DNA of 64,000 nt from Jaminaea rosea (lineage: Eukaryota; Basidiomycota; Exobasidiomycetes; Microstromatales). A program made the position numbers and the translations under genes. How positions within the stretch are numbered: position 1 is the stretch's first letter; each line of letters begins with the position of its first letter. Of this stretch, positions 10,096-21,036 are shown piece by piece. The notes beneath the pieces were generated by a model. It was given only the letters and a program-made list of their open reading frames with translations. It was not told where the DNA came from and made no database searches. The stretch covers positions 1,116,001-1,180,000 of the forward strand of contig NW_020289977.1 in the NCBI RefSeq assembly GCF_003144245.1, in the 5' to 3' direction.

Positions 10096-10431
10096 AGCTG
10101 ACTATCTCCCCATGCCTAGGTAGTTTCAGCATGAGATTGAAAGCGATGTGAGGCTGCCCGCTGCTAGCCCGCTGCTAGCGTCGTCTCGACGACTGGAATC
10201 TATTTGTGACCTCGTGGGCCTCGTGGGCCTCCGTGCCGGCGTCAGATTGCAATCGGCTAGACCGGGGCGGAGGGTGGAGACGAGACGAGACGAGACGAGA
10301 CAAGGCTGCGAGCGGGCCGTCACCTCGAGCTAATTCGCAATCAGAGCTCGCACGGCGCACGCTCTGCCTTGTCCCTCCTTCCTCCTTTCCACCACATTTC
10401 TTCTTCTCCCTTGCGTTGCGTAGCCTTTTCC
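10096..10431. other. divergent intergenic region with a short tandem repeat
   Basis: This 336-base region separates the TBC gene (minus) and TVP38-like gene (plus). It contains a CGAGA-type tandem repeat (10277-10301) and a duplicated CCGCTGCTAGC near 10158-10178. No coding exon was found; both promoters are presumed here. Confidence 0.5.
10277..10301. repeat. GAGAC pentanucleotide microsatellite
   Basis: Five head-to-tail copies of the five-base unit GAGAC in the divergent spacer upstream of the TVP38-like gene. Non-coding, of a kind prone to length change. Confidence 0.9.
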
Positions 10432-13315
10432 ATGTCTGGTCAACACAGACAACCGCCGGCCTCGATGGCATCGGCGGGAGCATCAGCGGCAGCGGCAGGC
10501 CCGTCGTCGCATCGTCGCAATGTGTCGTCGCACGACTATTCGGCCGCCTCGTCCAAAGCAATGCCCACGACAGGCGCGCGTACGCTACCCGGTGCAACGC
10601 CAGCCTTTGAGCTGTCAGAGGACCCACTATCATCGCCAACACAGTCATGGCGACCACTAATAGATGGTCATGGGCATCAGCAGCATCAGGTCCCCTCGTT
10701 CCACTTCTCCAGCCCCGCTTCTTCCCCGCACACGTCACCCGTCGTGGGAACATCAGCTGGTAGCAGCAGCAGCACCGGTGCATTTGCCAGTTTCACCCCA
10801 GAAGCCAGGTCTGGCAGTCTGAAGGGCAGCCGCAATAGCAGGCCGCCGCCAATAGAAGTCGATGCCACCTCGTCACATCATCGAGGTGCAATGGCGACGA
10901 GCCCAACGTAAGTGGCATCTTTCTGCTTGCGGGGCGTCACGCACGCTGACTGACCTCTTTGCTTTGCCGCCTTCGTCGTCTTGTCACAACAGCAACACTT
11001 CTCACCGGCATCATTCCATGGCCAAATCAGCACAGCCGCCCATGTCGGCCACGTACGGCGGAGATCACTATCACGCCGCTGCCGCAATGCGGTCCCAGAC
11101 TCCTCCCGTCCGTTCAATGTCCGCGCAGAGCAACTCTCGCGATCCCAAGCGGCAGGACAGTTTAGGGAGAGCGGCAGTCAATGCAGCGCAATTGCTCATG
11201 GAGAGGATGGGAGCCCGAGCTTCACCTACCTTGTTCCGCTCGCCGCAGAGGGTCAATAGCAAGGAGCACGACTCGGACAGGGAAGAAGATGATGACGACG
11301 AGCATGACAGTAATAGCAGCAGTAGTGGAGATGAGAGGAGAAAAGGACATGGACGGGAGGTGTCTGCCCAGCAGCAGCAGAAGGAACGAGAGCCAAGGGA
11401 TAGCTTCTCATCACATCGCTACACGCCTGTCTCGTCTGCGGGGCCTACGAGGAGGCCAAGCAGGGCGGCTCATTCGCCAAGACCGACTGAGGGACGCAAG
11501 ACGCCAGCAAAGTATCGTCCCGATTCACGAGCGATGGCGGAGAGGGCAGCGGCAAAGGGAGCAGGTGGCCACGAGTCTCATTGGACGGCACCGCTACCTC
11601 CATCGTTGTCGGGTGGTTCAGTCCCAGAATCGCCATTTGGTCGTCAAGGAGCCTTCAACTATGGCGGTAGCGGCATGTCCGCACACTCGTCAATCCACAT
11701 GGAGGACATGCTGGCCACTCCGAGGGCAGAAGCAGGTCCTTCACCGGCGGGACGCTTTGCCAGTGGGGCCAGCGAGGCATCCACCTCTTCTCCCCTCTTC
11801 GTTCCACAAGCGAGACGAGGCGCCATCAACCTCAAGCAACCCCGTCTCAGTGGGGCCTCTGATCGTCGCCGTACCAGCAAACGATCGAAGCAGCAACGCA
11901 TTCGACGGCGGCGAGCAAAGCGGCGCACTCCTACCCGACCCTTCTTGGAGACGGTGGGCAGCACAATCGCAAGTGTGGCGTGGCACATGATCCACCCGAT
12001 TCACACAATGCGCGTCCTCACCACCTCAGCCCGGAAGTTCTTACACGATACAGACCAATCCTTCCGCAATCCTGTCACCGGCGAGCGTGTGTACAATCCC
12101 GAGTGGCTCGGCGCCTACATTCCACTCTTGATATGGCTCGTGGTCAGTATCTCAAGCACGGTCATTGTCCTCCTGTTCCACACGCAAGTCTTCACCGCCC
12201 TCGATCAGCTTTCTTCAACCCTGCAGCGGTTGGGAACAAGAGGTCGGCTAGTCTTGGGCAGCCTCATCTTCCTCACCACCTTTCCTCCTCTGCCCCTCTA
12301 CTCTACCCTCATTGTCCTCTGCGGCTTCTCCTTCGGACTGTGGCAAGGCTTCCTCATCAGCTACATCGCCGCCCTGTCAGGCGCCGTCGTCGTGTACCTC
12401 CTCAGCAAGACCTTCCTCCGCTCCTGGATGAGCGGGCTGCTAGCCAAGTCCGGCGGATTGAAGAAAGTGGTCCGCGCAATCGAGAAGCGCCCCTCTTTGC
12501 TCTTCCTGATCAGGCTAGCACCCTACCCTTACAATCTCATGAACACCCTCCTAGCTAGCAGCCCAACGCTCACATTCAGGACCTACTTCTGCTGTACGGC
12601 CCTCGCCCTGCCCAAGTTGCTAGTGCATTGCGGGCTCGGCACGAGCATCAAGAACTTTGCGGCGTATCATGGGGCAGACGCGGCAGCCAAGAATGGGGCG
12701 GCTGGTGCCGGCGGTCAAGAGGGCGCAGCCCACGATGCTACGACGGCCGAGCGCGTCAAGAAGGCTGCGGGCATAGTTGGCGTGCTCCTCTGCGTGGGCA
12801 TCTTCCTCTACCTCTTCTCCGTGGCACGGAAGGCCGTCGACGAGGAGTTGGACAGCGAGGATGAGGATGAGGAAATAAGGGAAGACTCGAGGGAGATGCG
12901 CAGGAGGAGAAAGAGGGAGGGTGTGCTTGCCAAGGAGGGCAAGGAAGGCGAAGCGATGGATGGAGATGAAGATGAGGACCTTGATGATGAGGGAGGCTCC
13001 ATGCTCGGCTCTGAGACGGATTCAGAGGACTTGGACTTCGATCTGGACGATGACGACATGGACGATCTAACGACGCAACCTGCTACTGTGAGCGGTGGCG
13101 GCAGCAGCACTGCTGGGCATGTCAATGGCGGCTCTTCGTCAGAGACGGCCAGGCTTGGAAGCTACGAGGCCGTCGTGCAAGGGAACGCCATGACGGGCAG
13201 CTCAGAGGAGCAGGATCACTTCCGCATCGCCTCACCGGATCAGGTGGATGACCAAGATGAGGACGATAGCATTGCCCTCATGGAGGCAAAAGCAGAGCGG
13301 GCTTGCCGGGGCTGA
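10432..13315 (+). CDS. TVP38/TMEM64-family (VTT/SNARE-associated) membrane protein
   Basis: Predicted Golgi/ER multi-pass membrane protein related to yeast Tvp38, whose VTT family includes lipid scramblases. Exons 10432-10907 and 10993-13315 with a GTAAGT...ACAG intron give 932 residues. The first 500 residues are Ser/His/Arg-rich and disordered, ending in a very basic run (about 490-515, RRTSKRSKQQRIRRRRAKRR). The VTT core is at about 530-715: YIPLLIWLVVSIS, FLTTFPPLPLYSTLIVLCGFSFG, AALSGAVVVYLLSK, and RPSLLFLIRLAPYPYNLMNTLLASSP, the diagnostic R-x-x-PxP-x-N loop. Another helix (AAGIVGVLLCVGIFLYLFSVA) lies near 750-772, followed by a strongly acidic tail. Much longer than yeast Tvp38 (about 340 residues). 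Start chosen at 10432 (MSGQHRQPP); an in-frame ATG at 10369 is possible. Confidence 0.88.
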
Positions 13316-14026
13316 AGGTAGCCTGGAGAAGAAGGCTCACAGGCGATTTCTTGACAGACTCGATAGATAGAACCCAAGACCTCAACAACGACGCAGCGCA
13401 TACGACTTGACGCACCCTTCTCTACATTCTGTGTACATAGCTACAGAGAGACTCCCTTTCATCTCGTTTTCGGCTCCTCAGTTTCAACTCTACTGTAGAC
13501 TTTATTCGCCTCCGCCTCGTCACTTCGTCAATGTGAATGACTCAACATCGCCTCGCACCGCGCTCGATGTCACCAAGACGATCGCAGTTGAGGCGACGGG
13601 GCACTGGATGCTTCCTGAGCGGCCGAGGGCGGCAAAGGCGCGTGGGACGACTATTCCAGAGTAGATTGCGAGCCGCAATCAGGCGCCGAATGGAGGACAA
13701 CGATCCCACTGTCATCATCATGGCGACGTCCGATGTCTGTCGCTGCGACTGCTCTGGATCGAGCCTTCGTTGGAACGGCAATGCATGAGCGACGAGGTCG
13801 ACGGGAGTGTTGCGGTAGACTTCGGATGAGGCAAGAGCACATTGAATGCCTACTCGCCGCACGCTTCCTCGTCATGCCTTGTCAAGACGCATCGTTCTAA
13901 TTTTCTCCTTCGCCTCACCACACTCTAACACTCGTTATCATGCTACTTCCCCTGCCTGCCTGGTGCACGCTGATACCTGCTCGGAGACATCGACCTAGCG
14001 GCCATGTCGACACACCGCTGCGCCTA
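13316..14026 (+). other. intergenic region between TVP38-like gene and secreted-protein gene
   Basis: This 711-base stretch holds the 3' end of the TVP38-like gene and the upstream region of the small secreted gene. Open frames on both strands (13407-13664, 13542-13862) show no domains or signal peptides. No RNA gene or repeat is seen. Confidence 0.5.
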
Positions 14027-14735
14027 ATGCTCGTCGCCGTCATCTTCATCCTCGCTCTCTTGTACAGCTCATCACTGGCTGCAGTCATACCGTCTGTACG
14101 TGAGATATTGAAGGCGATGACCTCTTGTTGCGGAGCGGGGAAAACACTGCTATGCGCAAGCGAGCTGACTCTACATAACCCATCCCTTCTCAGCGTACGC
14201 AGTGCTTGACCAACGGCACCGGTGGTTGTCTCATCCAAGACATATCGGAGAAACAAGCTTTCAAGCACTCTGCAAGCGCAGTCATCAAGGTGCGTTACTA
14301 CGGCATCTACGTATCTCCGGCGCCTGACATCTTGCCGCGATTGTTACCTGTGCTGCCGTAGTCTCCTAGCATGGATAGCGAGGCACTTGGTCAGGCTGGC
14401 TCTGACGCTACTGCTGCAGAGGTCTCACTCGCCGTCAATGCCACTAGTCTCCCATGGCCCGGATGGATGCCTAGGGCATTCCACTCCTTTGCCCCTCGCG
14501 GTGTAAGTAATTCCCACGAGCGCCCACACATGCTCCGCAGTCACGAGCTGAAACGTCGCGGCGTACGTACAGTGCACGATCTCCGGCACTGTCAAGACAT
14601 GTACCACTAACGGGTCGGCGAATCCAAAACCTTGCGAGCAATACCCTTCTAGAAAGGTACGTTCCCCAAGCCCGCATTGCACGCCTGCCTGTGCAGCTTT
14701 GTGCCGTGACATGTAAAGGCAGGAGAGTTGACTGA
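14027..14735 (+). CDS. small secreted Cys-containing protein, five phase-0 exons
   Basis: Predicted secreted protein of about 142 residues, unknown function. Exons 14027-14095, 14194-14289, 14362-14502, 14573-14656 and 14697-14735; donors GTACGT, GTGCGT, GTAAGT and GTACGT are strong and every intron falls in phase 0. Exon 1 is almost exactly a signal peptide (LVAVIFILALLYSSSLAAVIPS). Later exons carry QCLTNGTGGC, NATSLPWPGW, CTISGTVKTCTTNGSANPKPC and LCAVTCKG; NGT, NAT and NGS are possible N-glycosylation sites. The last intron would be only 40 bases; reading through it instead gives a Cys-rich end (HCTPACAALCRDM) stopping at 14716, so the C-terminus is uncertain. It shares no alignable core with the pair at 0-2 kb. 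An in-frame ATG at 13940 would bury the signal segment. Confidence 0.55.
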
Positions 14736-15240
14736 CATCGACCCCCCGGGTGCCTTGAACAGTGTCCTCCCCCTGCTCATAAGAAGACAGCTCAAGCCAA
14801 CGACTCATCGGCCACGCAATCCTGATTCAGGATTACGAAGGCCAAACCGTGACGACGTCGTTCCCAATCAATTCAAGGTGCCTGATGCCCGCCTCTAACT
14901 TTGATAGTCACCAGATCTCTGCCTGGAGCAGATCAGCCTCGTTCGAAGTCGAGCTTCTTTAGCCAATCAGCCGTCTACTAGACTCCTTGCTGCAATCTCT
15001 AGAAGAACGCGTCGAACCATTCGATGTCGATCGCGTCGTTTCTGCCGTACCTATGAATAGTCACCCAGTCGCATCATTATGGCGCTGAAGCGACTTTTGC
15101 CTCGAGTACAAGGAGATTCCTGATTAAAGGCTGCGCCGGATACTCCAGCTTGCCAGTCTCACCTCCTCTCCTTTTCCGAGATCCAATGCTCCATTGCAAC
15201 GAGTCATGCTACACTTTACACACGCCCGCCCCCACACATC
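14736..15240. other. intergenic region downstream of secreted gene
   Basis: This 505-base region lies between the plus-strand secreted gene and the 3' end of ILV3 on the minus strand (tail to tail). It contains splice-like motifs and short open stretches near 14820-14890, but no continuous exon set could be built. Nothing else recognised. Confidence 0.4.
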
Positions 15241-17187
15241 TCAAAGGTCAGGCTGCTGCCTCTCCAAATCCGCGTCCGTGATCGCGCCCCTACTAGCGTC
15301 CCCGACAAGCATCGTGTACTTCTTGAGATGACCAGCAGTGAACCTCAATGGCCTAGGCTTCCATCCCTCCTTCCTCCTAGCCCACTCGGCCTCATCCACC
15401 TCTGGGCAGTCGATAGTGTTACTCTCCGCGTCAATGACCACACGATCGCCGTCCTTGACGAGACCGATGGGGCCTCCGACCTGAGCCTCGGGCACGACAT
15501 GACCGATGACGAAGCCGTGAGATCCACCAGAGAAGCGTCCGTCCGTCAAGCAAGCGACGTCTTGGCCGAGGCCGGCGCCCATGATGAGAGAAGTGGGCTT
15601 GAGCATCTCCGGCATGCCGGGGCCGCCCTTGGGACCCTTGTATCGGAGGACGACGACGCTGCGCGTGTGAAGAAGGGGGAGGAAGGTAATGTCAGTACAG
15701 CAGAATGGATTGGATGTGCTTCTCTGCGGGTATACGTACGTCTTCTCGCCCTTCTTGATCGTCTTCTGCTCAATGGCCTTGACCAGCTCGTCCTCCGTGT
15801 CAAACACGCGAGCCTTGCCCTCAAAGCGTAACCCTTCCTTGCCCGTAATCTTGGCCACAGCTCCACCGGGTGCCAAGTTGCCCTTCAAGATACGGATATG
15901 TCCCGTCTTCTTGATCGGGTTGCTGACGGGACGCAGCACATCCTGACCTTCGGGCCACTTGCCACGCTTCTCGACCCACTCTGCACAGTTCTCCTTCAAC
16001 GTCTTGCCCGTGACGGTCATGTGGTCTCCCTTCATGAGACCCTCCTGAATGAGGTAGTGGATGACAGTCGGGACACCTCCGAGGGTCTTGTAGACATCCT
16101 CCATGACGTACTTGCCCGAAGGCTTCAAGTCGGCCAGGAAGGGTGTCGAGTCGGACAAGCGCTGGAAGTCGTCGATTGAAACGTCTACCTCTGCTGCGTG
16201 GGCCATGGCGATGAGGTGGAGGACGGCGTTGGTCGAACCGCCAAGGACCATGGTGAGGGAGATGGCGTCGAGGAACGCTTCGCGAGTCATGATGTCGCGC
16301 GGTCGGATGTTCTTCTCGAGAATGAGGCGAAGAGCTGAGCCGACCTTGTCCGCCTCCTCGAGCTTCTCGGGATACTCGGCAGGGAAGGAGCTCGACCCTG
16401 GGAGAGACATACCCAGAGCCTCAATGCAAGATGCCATGGTGTTGGCGGTGTACATTCCACCGCATGCGCCGGGACCAGGGCAGGAGTGACGAACAGTATC
16501 GTATCGCTTCTTCTCTGCATCGGGCGTGCCTCCTTCGGCGAGGTATTGACCGTATGACTGGAAGGCAGAGACAATGTCGAGGGTACCGGAGACGGAGCCG
16601 CATGCTCCAGGGCGGATGGTGCCGCCGTACACCATGATACCGGGTCGGTTGAGACGGGCAAGACCCATGATGACACCGGGCATGTTCTTGTCACAGCCGG
16701 GGACAACGACCATTCCGTCGAGCCAGTGACCGCCTGCTGCTGACTCAACGCTGTCTGCGATGAGGTCGCGGGAGGGGAGTGAGTAGCTCATTCCGTCTGT
16801 TCCCATTGAGATACCGTCTGACACGCCTACAGCGCCGAACTGGTATCCCGTGAGACCTGCATCGACTACACTCTTCTTGATTCGTTGACCCAATCCAAGC
16901 AAGTGGGCATTGCACGGGTTTCCCTCGTACCAGATCGAGGCAATGCCGACCATTGCGCGCTGAAGGTCCTCATCCTGGTCGATGCCCTCGGTGGCGTAGA
17001 GCATTGCCTGCGATGCTCCCTGGTCCTTTGGGCGGGTGATGATGCGCGAATGACGATTGATGTCTCCCGGCCCGGGGCGAGAAGGACTGGCATAGCGGGG
17101 AGGGGAGCTGGTAGCGAAGGAGCGACACTGTGTGCGGGCGAGGGAGAAGGAGCGCAGTGAAGTGCGCAGGAGCGACGTCGACGCCAT
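15241..17187 (-). CDS. ILV3: dihydroxy-acid dehydratase, mitochondrial
   Basis: Converts 2,3-dihydroxy-isovalerate and -methylvalerate into the 2-oxo acids of valine and isoleucine synthesis, in the mitochondrial matrix, using an Fe-S cluster. Exons 15740-17187 and 15241-15658 give 621 residues. The 81-base intron (15659-15739) is in frame and stop-free, so the unspliced frame stays open; removing it restores the family sequence [23 protein letters not shown]. The start at 17187 gives a typical presequence ([20 protein letters not shown]); an in-frame ATG at 17256 exists. Cluster and active-site motifs are present: [60 protein letters not shown] and [20 protein letters not shown]. Complete family length; the 3' end faces the secreted-protein gene. 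Confidence 0.97.
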   Translation of the reverse strand: MASTSLLRTSLRSFSLARTQCRSFATSSPPRYASPSRPGPGDINRHSRIITRPKDQGASQAMLYATEGIDQDEDLQRAMVGIASIWYEGNPCNAHLLGLGQRIKKSVVDAGLTGYQFGAVGVSDGISMGTDGMSYSLPSRDLIADSVESAAGGHWLDGMVVVPGCDKNMPGVIMGLARLNRPGIMVYGGTIRPGACGSVSGTLDIVSAFQSYGQYLAEGGTPDAEKKRYDTVRHSCPGPGACGGMYTANTMASCIEALGMSLPGSSSFPAEYPEKLEEADKVGSALRLILEKNIRPRDIMTREAFLDAISLTMVLGGSTNAVLHLIAMAHAAEVDVSIDDFQRLSDSTPFLADLKPSGKYVMEDVYKTLGGVPTVIHYLIQEGLMKGDHMTVTGKTLKENCAEWVEKRGKWPEGQDVLRPVSNPIKKTGHIRILKGNLAPGGAVAKITGKEGLRFEGKARVFDTEDELVKAIEQKTIKKGEKTYVYPQRSTSNPFCCTDITFLPLLHTRSVVVLRYKGPKGGPGMPEMLKPTSLIMGAGLGQDVACLTDGRFSGGSHGFVIGHVVPEAQVGGPIGLVKDGDRVVIDAESNTIDCPEVDEAEWARRKEGWKPRPLRFTAGHLKKYTMLVGDASRGAITDADLERQQPDL

Positions 17188-18109
17188 GATGGGCGAGCGA
17201 GCGAGCGAGCGACGAGGGGTGAGAGGAGAGAGGAGGAGATGAACAGGTGTGGTCAAGTGTTGGAAAGTGTGAGCGCGTTTTTGGTTGTCTGCGAGTCAGA
17301 AGAAGGCCGGCTTCATCCCGCGCTGCCTGCCAGGACCTTTTTTGCAGCGCCTCTGCAGCCTTGCTTGCGCCCACTCGTCGACTCACCCCATTTGAAATGC
17401 CTCCCGCCGCCGCCGCCCCCGCCGCCGGTCCGCCTCGAGAGCGACACTCGTCGGCATGTTGGCACGCAGAGCCATCGTCGTGATCTTCGATGTCACGGCA
17501 CAGAGGTGGCGGAGCAGTATTGGTAGACATGGTGATGATGCAGTCGCGTCAAACAGGCCACGGAGAGTGACAAAGGAGGAGGAGAGATGATGTGGGAGGC
17601 CACCTCGCGGGCGGGAGCAGCGGATAAGCCGGCAGAGGACCGTCGACGTCGACGCTTACTCGCACAGCCGATGACCGAATGAGCATGTGGTAACGCGAGC
17701 ACACGACATCGCAATGAGATGGTGGTTGCAATTAGCTGGAATGCCATGCAGCAAAGCTCTGAGTCAATAGTCTCACCCGCCAAGCTGGAAGATACCGTTA
17801 TGCCTGAGGGGACAGCTGAGGTGGGGCCAGGATTTTTGACTTGGCACCTTCGCAGGCTCTGTTCGGGTTCTTCGAGCAGTTCGCGATGCCAAATCAACAC
17901 GATGGGCTCGACACATCAATCTCGCAGCGACGAGTGACCACCGTGGCTATCATCGATGTAGTCGTCGTCGTGCCTTGCCGTGCTCGACGAGAATTTGCCT
18001 TGGCCAAGGCGAAGGGGAGCGGAAAGGGACGGCCAAAAAGTTGACCAAATGACTGCGTTGCTTTCTTCTCGTCCTCGCCTCACTCTCGACCCCTCGCTCG
18101 CCCACAGAT
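17188..18109. other. divergent spacer between ILV3 and NOP8-like gene
   Basis: This 922-base region contains the 5' flanks of ILV3 (minus) and the NOP8-like gene (plus). Open frames such as 16970-17530 and 17493-17900 on the minus strand are rich in Ser/Pro/Arg, carry no recognised domain and look like chance GC-rich frames. No RNA gene or repeat noted. Confidence 0.5.
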
Positions 18110-20689
18110 ATGAGCGCAGATTCATCCACATCGTCTCCTGGGACCACGAGGCGCATTCATATCTCCCCGCTCGATCCCACCATTCACACTCGCGAAGCCC
18201 TTCTCAACCTTCTAAGCCCGCACGCCTCATCCGTCTCTCTCTCCTCGTGGCCTCCCAAACCAAATGGCGTAGGCCAGCCACGCAACTATGTCCATGCGAC
18301 CTTGCGCGGCGACGAAGTCAAGATCAAGAAGGCCGTTGCGAGGATAAGCGGCAGTGTGTGGAAGGGCACAAAGCTGTGGATCAGGGAGGCCAAGCGCGAT
18401 TACAAGGGAGGGTATGGAAGTGCCGAGGAAGCGGGCGACAAGCCTGCGGACGCCGCAGAGAGCAGTAAGAAGAGGAAGAGAAAGATTGCCAAACCCTCGA
18501 GTCGTCGAGAGCACGAGAGCATCACCGATATCGTGACTGAGGCAGGCGTCAAGGAGGGTAAAGTCTGGGGTTGGAAGCTCACACCCGCAGGCCATCTGCT
18601 GCGACCCATTCAGATGCGACCCTCTCATCCCCTACCGCCGCAAACCTCGTCGTCATCGTCGCATATAGAGGCATCGACGTCAGGCGCCAAGAACATGCGG
18701 CGCAAAAAGAAGAAGAATCAGCTCGCTGCCCCGCCGAGCAGGGCAAGGAGAATGCTGATCGATCCAACGAGGTATGGGGCTGTTCATCTCGGGGAAGGGT
18801 TGCTTGGCGACGATGACGACGTTGCGACGTCACACGAGGTGTGGGTGTGTGAGGAAATGGAAGGCACTGACGGGGAAGAGGGCAAAGTCAGATGGGTCAG
18901 ACAGGGCAGTGAAGGGATGGAAGTGGACGAAGTCGTAGTTGCTGGGCAGAAGCGCAAGGCAGGCGAGGAGGTTGCGATCCTCGAGCACGACGAGGATGCA
19001 GCATCAGAGAGCAGCGTCGCCTCGTCCTCGTCGTCATCCTCCGATGTCTCGTCATCTTCTGAATCAAGTGACTCGGCATCCCGTTCTGCAAGCCCGCTTC
19101 CAGCTCAATCAGCTGACCTCGCTCCGGGCAACTTCACACTCGACCCTTACGATCCGGATGAAGAGGATCGCTTCTCCGATGGGTATGATGAAGGACGTGG
19201 CGATCCAGCGCGCGCTGCGGCTGCATCCGACGCTCAGCCCAGCGGCGATGAGACGGCCAGAAGCATGAACCTGATCAAAGAGATGTTCGGTCATGGGTGG
19301 AAGCCGAAGCAAGCTGGTACGGTGCCCCAATTGATTCCGCAAGGGGAGGAAGAGGACTCAGAGGCAGAGGACGAGGGGGAAGCGGGAGGTGCCTGGTGGA
19401 AGAAGCCTGCGCGGCCGAGCGTGGCGCCAAAGAAAGCAAGCGCGGTGCAATCGATGGTGGCAGAGCATCAAGAGCAGGACGACGAAGAGGAAGAGGATGA
19501 CGGAGCGGCAGGAGGCGCTTGGTGGAAGAAACCGGCTCGTCCGAGTAAGGTTGCGAAGAAGGAAGAAAGATCACAGGAGCCAGCGGCTGCTCAGCCTGAG
19601 AAATCTGCTCGAGCTCAACAGCAAGCGAAGCCGAAGGCGGAGGTCGTTCGACCGAAGAAGGTGGAGAGTCCTTCGCCCCCCGCGCAATCGAAAGATGAGG
19701 AGAAGGTAGCTCCGACGCCGACATTCGTGTCCAAGCAGAGAGAGACGGCGCTGAAAAAGGATGCAAAGAAGGCAGCTATCTCTGTCCCAAAGCAGAGCGA
19801 GCCGCAGCATGCGGCTGTTGAGCAGCCATCGGTGCCTGCCGCCCCAGCTGCGGCACCACAGCCTCCTGCTCAAACTGCTCCGGCCGCAATTGAGCCAAGC
19901 TCAGCTCCCAATGGCAGCACAGCTAGCCCACAGGCCCCTGCTGCGGGCTCCAGGCGAGCCGCCCTCATGGCGAAGATGCGCCAAGCGCAGTCAGGCAGCC
20001 AAGATGCTTATGGCGCCGCCTCAGCGTCTTTCATGCCGGTTGCCCGCTTCGAGCCTGGAGTGCCTGCGGCCGCCATTGCAGCAGAGCCCGCTGTAAACGC
20101 GAGTCACGCTCAGCCGGCAGAGGAGAAGGCAACTGCTGTCGAAGAAGCACCAGCAAAGGTCGTAGACCAAAACGACGCTTCCTCTGTCAGCAATGCAGTC
20201 GCTCCTCCACAGGCCGAGTTCAACGTCCGCATGGGAAGCCTCAAGGACATGTTCAAGCCGCAGGAAGGAGCAGGCGGTTTCTCCCTCATGGGCTCGCTGC
20301 TAGGCGATGAGGAACTGGACGAGGGAATGGACTTTGATGCCGCGCCGGAGAATGACGTCGTGGAGGAGATGGCCAAGGGCCGAGCCGACGAGGACTCAGC
20401 CGCCAGCAAGCGCAGCGAGAAGAAACCCACCTTTCCACCATCACAACCCTTCTTCCCTACCTTCAATGAGGACATCGACGGTGCCTCCCGTCCTTCGGCC
20501 GTTCAGCAGGACGACGATGATGACAATGACGACGTACTCCTCTCTTTTCTACGCCCGGACACAGAGGAGCAAATGAGGGACAAGTGGGAGCGGAGGAAAA
20601 CGGATCTGACACAGGATTACAAGCGCAGGCATCGGGAGGCGGTCAAGAAGGTTAGGAGGAGGGGAGTGGTGACGTCGGGGAGGGGATAA
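18110..20689 (+). CDS. NOP8/NOL8-like nucleolar RRM protein
   Basis: Predicted nucleolar 60S biogenesis factor related to yeast Nop8 and human NOL8. Single exon, 859 residues. The RRM is at about 14-97, with RNP2-like IHISPL and RNP1-like NYVHATL, then KLWIREAKRDYKGGY. A basic Lys/Arg segment follows (KKRKRK, RRKKKK). The middle is acidic and low complexity and contains two near-identical copies of GGAWWKKPARPS (about residues 425 and 467). NOL8-type C-terminal elements are present: NLIKEMFGHGW, SLKDMFKPQE, GGFSLMGSLLG, and the end DKWERRKTDLTQDYKRRHREAVKKVRRR. Assignment rests on domain order and these motifs; overall similarity to Nop8 proteins is normally low, so the name is kept as like. 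Start at 18110 is the first ATG and begins directly before the RRM. Confidence 0.75.
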   Translation: MSADSSTSSPGTTRRIHISPLDPTIHTREALLNLLSPHASSVSLSSWPPKPNGVGQPRNYVHATLRGDEVKIKKAVARISGSVWKGTKLWIREAKRDYKGGYGSAEEAGDKPADAAESSKKRKRKIAKPSSRREHESITDIVTEAGVKEGKVWGWKLTPAGHLLRPIQMRPSHPLPPQTSSSSSHIEASTSGAKNMRRKKKKNQLAAPPSRARRMLIDPTRYGAVHLGEGLLGDDDDVATSHEVWVCEEMEGTDGEEGKVRWVRQGSEGMEVDEVVVAGQKRKAGEEVAILEHDEDAASESSVASSSSSSSDVSSSSESSDSASRSASPLPAQSADLAPGNFTLDPYDPDEEDRFSDGYDEGRGDPARAAAASDAQPSGDETARSMNLIKEMFGHGWKPKQAGTVPQLIPQGEEEDSEAEDEGEAGGAWWKKPARPSVAPKKASAVQSMVAEHQEQDDEEEEDDGAAGGAWWKKPARPSKVAKKEERSQEPAAAQPEKSARAQQQAKPKAEVVRPKKVESPSPPAQSKDEEKVAPTPTFVSKQRETALKKDAKKAAISVPKQSEPQHAAVEQPSVPAAPAAAPQPPAQTAPAAIEPSSAPNGSTASPQAPAAGSRRAALMAKMRQAQSGSQDAYGAASASFMPVARFEPGVPAAAIAAEPAVNASHAQPAEEKATAVEEAPAKVVDQNDASSVSNAVAPPQAEFNVRMGSLKDMFKPQEGAGGFSLMGSLLGDEELDEGMDFDAAPENDVVEEMAKGRADEDSAASKRSEKKPTFPPSQPFFPTFNEDIDGASRPSAVQQDDDDDNDDVLLSFLRPDTEEQMRDKWERRKTDLTQDYKRRHREAVKKVRRRGVVTSGRG

Positions 20690-21036
20690 GCTCGGTTGAA
20701 GCAGAGGGGAAGTCGTGCTTGCGATTGATTGATGAACGAAGCATGGCTTCGCCTTGCGTGTCCCACAAGATGAATGGCTTGAGGACAACGGGATCCACCA
20801 TTCGCCCTCCTTGTTTTGCAGTACGATTCATCAAACTATTTGCCAGCACGCGTTGGGCAGCAATGAATGGGATATATTCTTGTCCGATGCCGAAGCAGGA
20901 GTGAAGCAAGAAGGGTACAAGCAATGAATCAGAGCAGAGCCGACGATGGGAAGGAGATGAAGGCGAAATAGAATATCTACAGCAATTCCGCTGATCCGCT
21001 GAGAAGATGAAGGGGCGTCGAAGAGAGAGGATGCGA
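20690..21036. other. convergent 3' spacer
   Basis: This 347-base spacer lies between the stops of the NOP8-like gene (plus) and the CSC1-like gene (minus). No structure noticed; it should contain both polyadenylation regions. Confidence 0.5.

Noticed and set aside
14425-14808. Minus-strand 127-codon frame with several cysteines overlapping the third secreted gene
   Set aside because: Lacks a signal peptide; the plus strand has four strong donor and acceptor pairs and a signal peptide.
14820-14890. Possible extra exon downstream of the third secreted gene
   Set aside because: Short open stretches and splice-like motifs are present, but no combination of junctions gave a consistent continuation.
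16970-17900. Minus-strand frames upstream of ILV3 as a possible small gene
   Set aside because: Overlap the ILV3 N-terminal coding region or its promoter, and their composition resembles random GC-rich translation.
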